From positions 62,001-126,000 of the forward strand of contig JAZKJD010000008.1 in NCBI GenBank assembly GCA_040384585.1: a DNA stretch of 64,000 bases. Reading direction: 5' to 3'. Each line of letters begins with the position of its first letter. The stretch's first letter is position 1. This DNA comes from JAZKJD01 sp040384585. GTDB lineage: Bacteria > Pseudomonadota > Gammaproteobacteria > Diplorickettsiales > Diplorickettsiaceae. The notes under the pieces were generated by a model that saw nothing but the letters and a program-made list of their open reading frames with translations, did no database searches and was not told where the DNA came from. Shown here one piece after another: positions 63,473 through 64,000 of the stretch. The position numbers and the translations under genes were made by a program.

Positions 63473-64000
63473 ATGAGCTTTTATGGAAGCGATCCAATAG
63501 AAGTGAAAGAAATTCAGCATGAGAAATTTATTGAGTCCGTTGGAGATTTTCTTGAAAAATATCTGAAAAATTTGAAAATTAGTTATTGGTCTAATAGACC
63601 AAAGAATATTGATAATACATTCAAAATTAAAGAAAAATTTATTGATAGATTACAGGAAGTTATAGATATTTTAGAAGATATTAAGGTGTTAAGAGAATTA
63701 CAACACTGGAAAGTGGAAACGCCTAGAGATATTATTAATGCGTCAAAAAATATTGCTAGACTGAAAAAAATTATTAAGGTATCAAAGAAAATTAAGAAAT
63801 CAAAAGAGATTAAAGAATTCTCAGAAATTTGGAAATGGGAAGAAGATATAAGGCAGGAAGAAATTAGTAATATATATAAAGAAATTGCTGAATTGAAAAA
63901 TAAAAATATTTTGGTATTAAAGGATATTAATAAAGGAAAGGAGATTAAGAAAAGATTTGAAGAAATTATTCATCAGAAAGAGGAAGGTATTGAAAAACTA
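63473..64000 (+). CDS. Hypothetical coiled-coil protein, 3' end outside the window
   Basis: An open frame from ATG at 63473 to the window edge (176 codons, no stop), preceded by AAGAAGG at a suitable distance. The product begins MSFYGSDPIEVKEIQHEKFI and is almost entirely charged and helical, rich in Lys, Ile and Glu, with heptad-like spacing from about residue 55 on. No family is recognised. It follows the orphan gene at 62276 in the same direction and shares its AT bias. Confidence 0.7.
   Translation, partial: MSFYGSDPIEVKEIQHEKFIESVGDFLEKYLKNLKISYWSNRPKNIDNTFKIKEKFIDRLQEVIDILEDIKVLRELQHWKVETPRDIINASKNIARLKKIIKVSKKIKKSKEIKEFSEIWKWEEDIRQEEISNIYKEIAELKNKNILVLKDINKGKEIKKRFEEIIHQKEEGIEKL

Overview
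This is a low-GC gammaproteobacterial chromosome segment. Gene content and order point to the Legionellales, probably a host-associated Coxiellaceae or Rickettsiella/Diplorickettsia-like bacterium. The grounds are argS-ftsN-hslVU-DUF971 synteny, a legiobactin-like siderophore pair, a cyanide-insensitive-type cydAB, many AT-rich orphan genes resembling secreted effectors, and intergenic spaces full of palindromic repeats. The lineage is an inference from family resemblance, since no rRNA gene is present. I saw no tRNA, rRNA, CRISPR array, prophage or intact insertion sequence.

Layout. 0-3 kb: cytochrome bd oxidase (cydA, cydB and a 35-residue DUF2474 gene). 3-7 kb: an unknown helical protein, def-fmt, an OmpA-type lipoprotein and a DUF2807 protein. 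7-12.3 kb: argS, an FtsN-like SPOR protein, hslV, hslU, DUF971. 12.5-24.8 kb: a small DUF1640 protein, tyrS-rsmI, an amino-acid permease, a large MscS channel, a stand-alone murG, a YdcF protein, an IucA/IucC siderophore synthetase and its MFS partner. 24.8-34 kb: GtrA, a 1632-residue pentapeptide-repeat protein, an NlpC/P60 lipoprotein and an unknown membrane protein. 34-41.6 kb: dapB-rsmG, two EamA transporters, pepN and a coiled-coil DUF1640 protein with a 66-bp tandem repeat. 41.9-48.1 kb: a tripartite RND efflux system whose three genes are separated by palindromic elements. 48-54 kb: a PLD nuclease, a membrane protein, gmk-yicC, rph and a second permease. 54-61.8 kb: murB, murC, ftsW, murD, mnmA, SCO and cyoE on the minus strand. 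61.8-64 kb: two AT-rich orphan genes, the last running off the end.

Three observations stand out. First, murG is missing from its usual place between ftsW and murC. That gap holds a ribbon-helix-helix antitoxin and the first 12 or so codons of a RelE-type toxin, cut off by a repeat end, while a murG with an atypical glycine loop lies about 35 kb away. Second, at least three families of short non-coding palindromic elements fill the intergenic spaces. Two copies of family II have perfect 9-bp target duplications, so they moved as MITE-like elements. Third, within families I and II the two arms of a copy match each other better than they match the arms of other copies, while a short apex is conserved, so the arms appear to change together.

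Functionally most genes are housekeeping: translation (def, fmt, argS, tyrS, rsmI, rsmG, mnmA), envelope synthesis (mur, ftsW, ftsN, dapB), proteolysis (HslVU, PepN) and respiration (CydAB, SCO, CyoE). Accessory functions are siderophore synthesis and export, drug efflux, and several orphan proteins that could act on a host cell.
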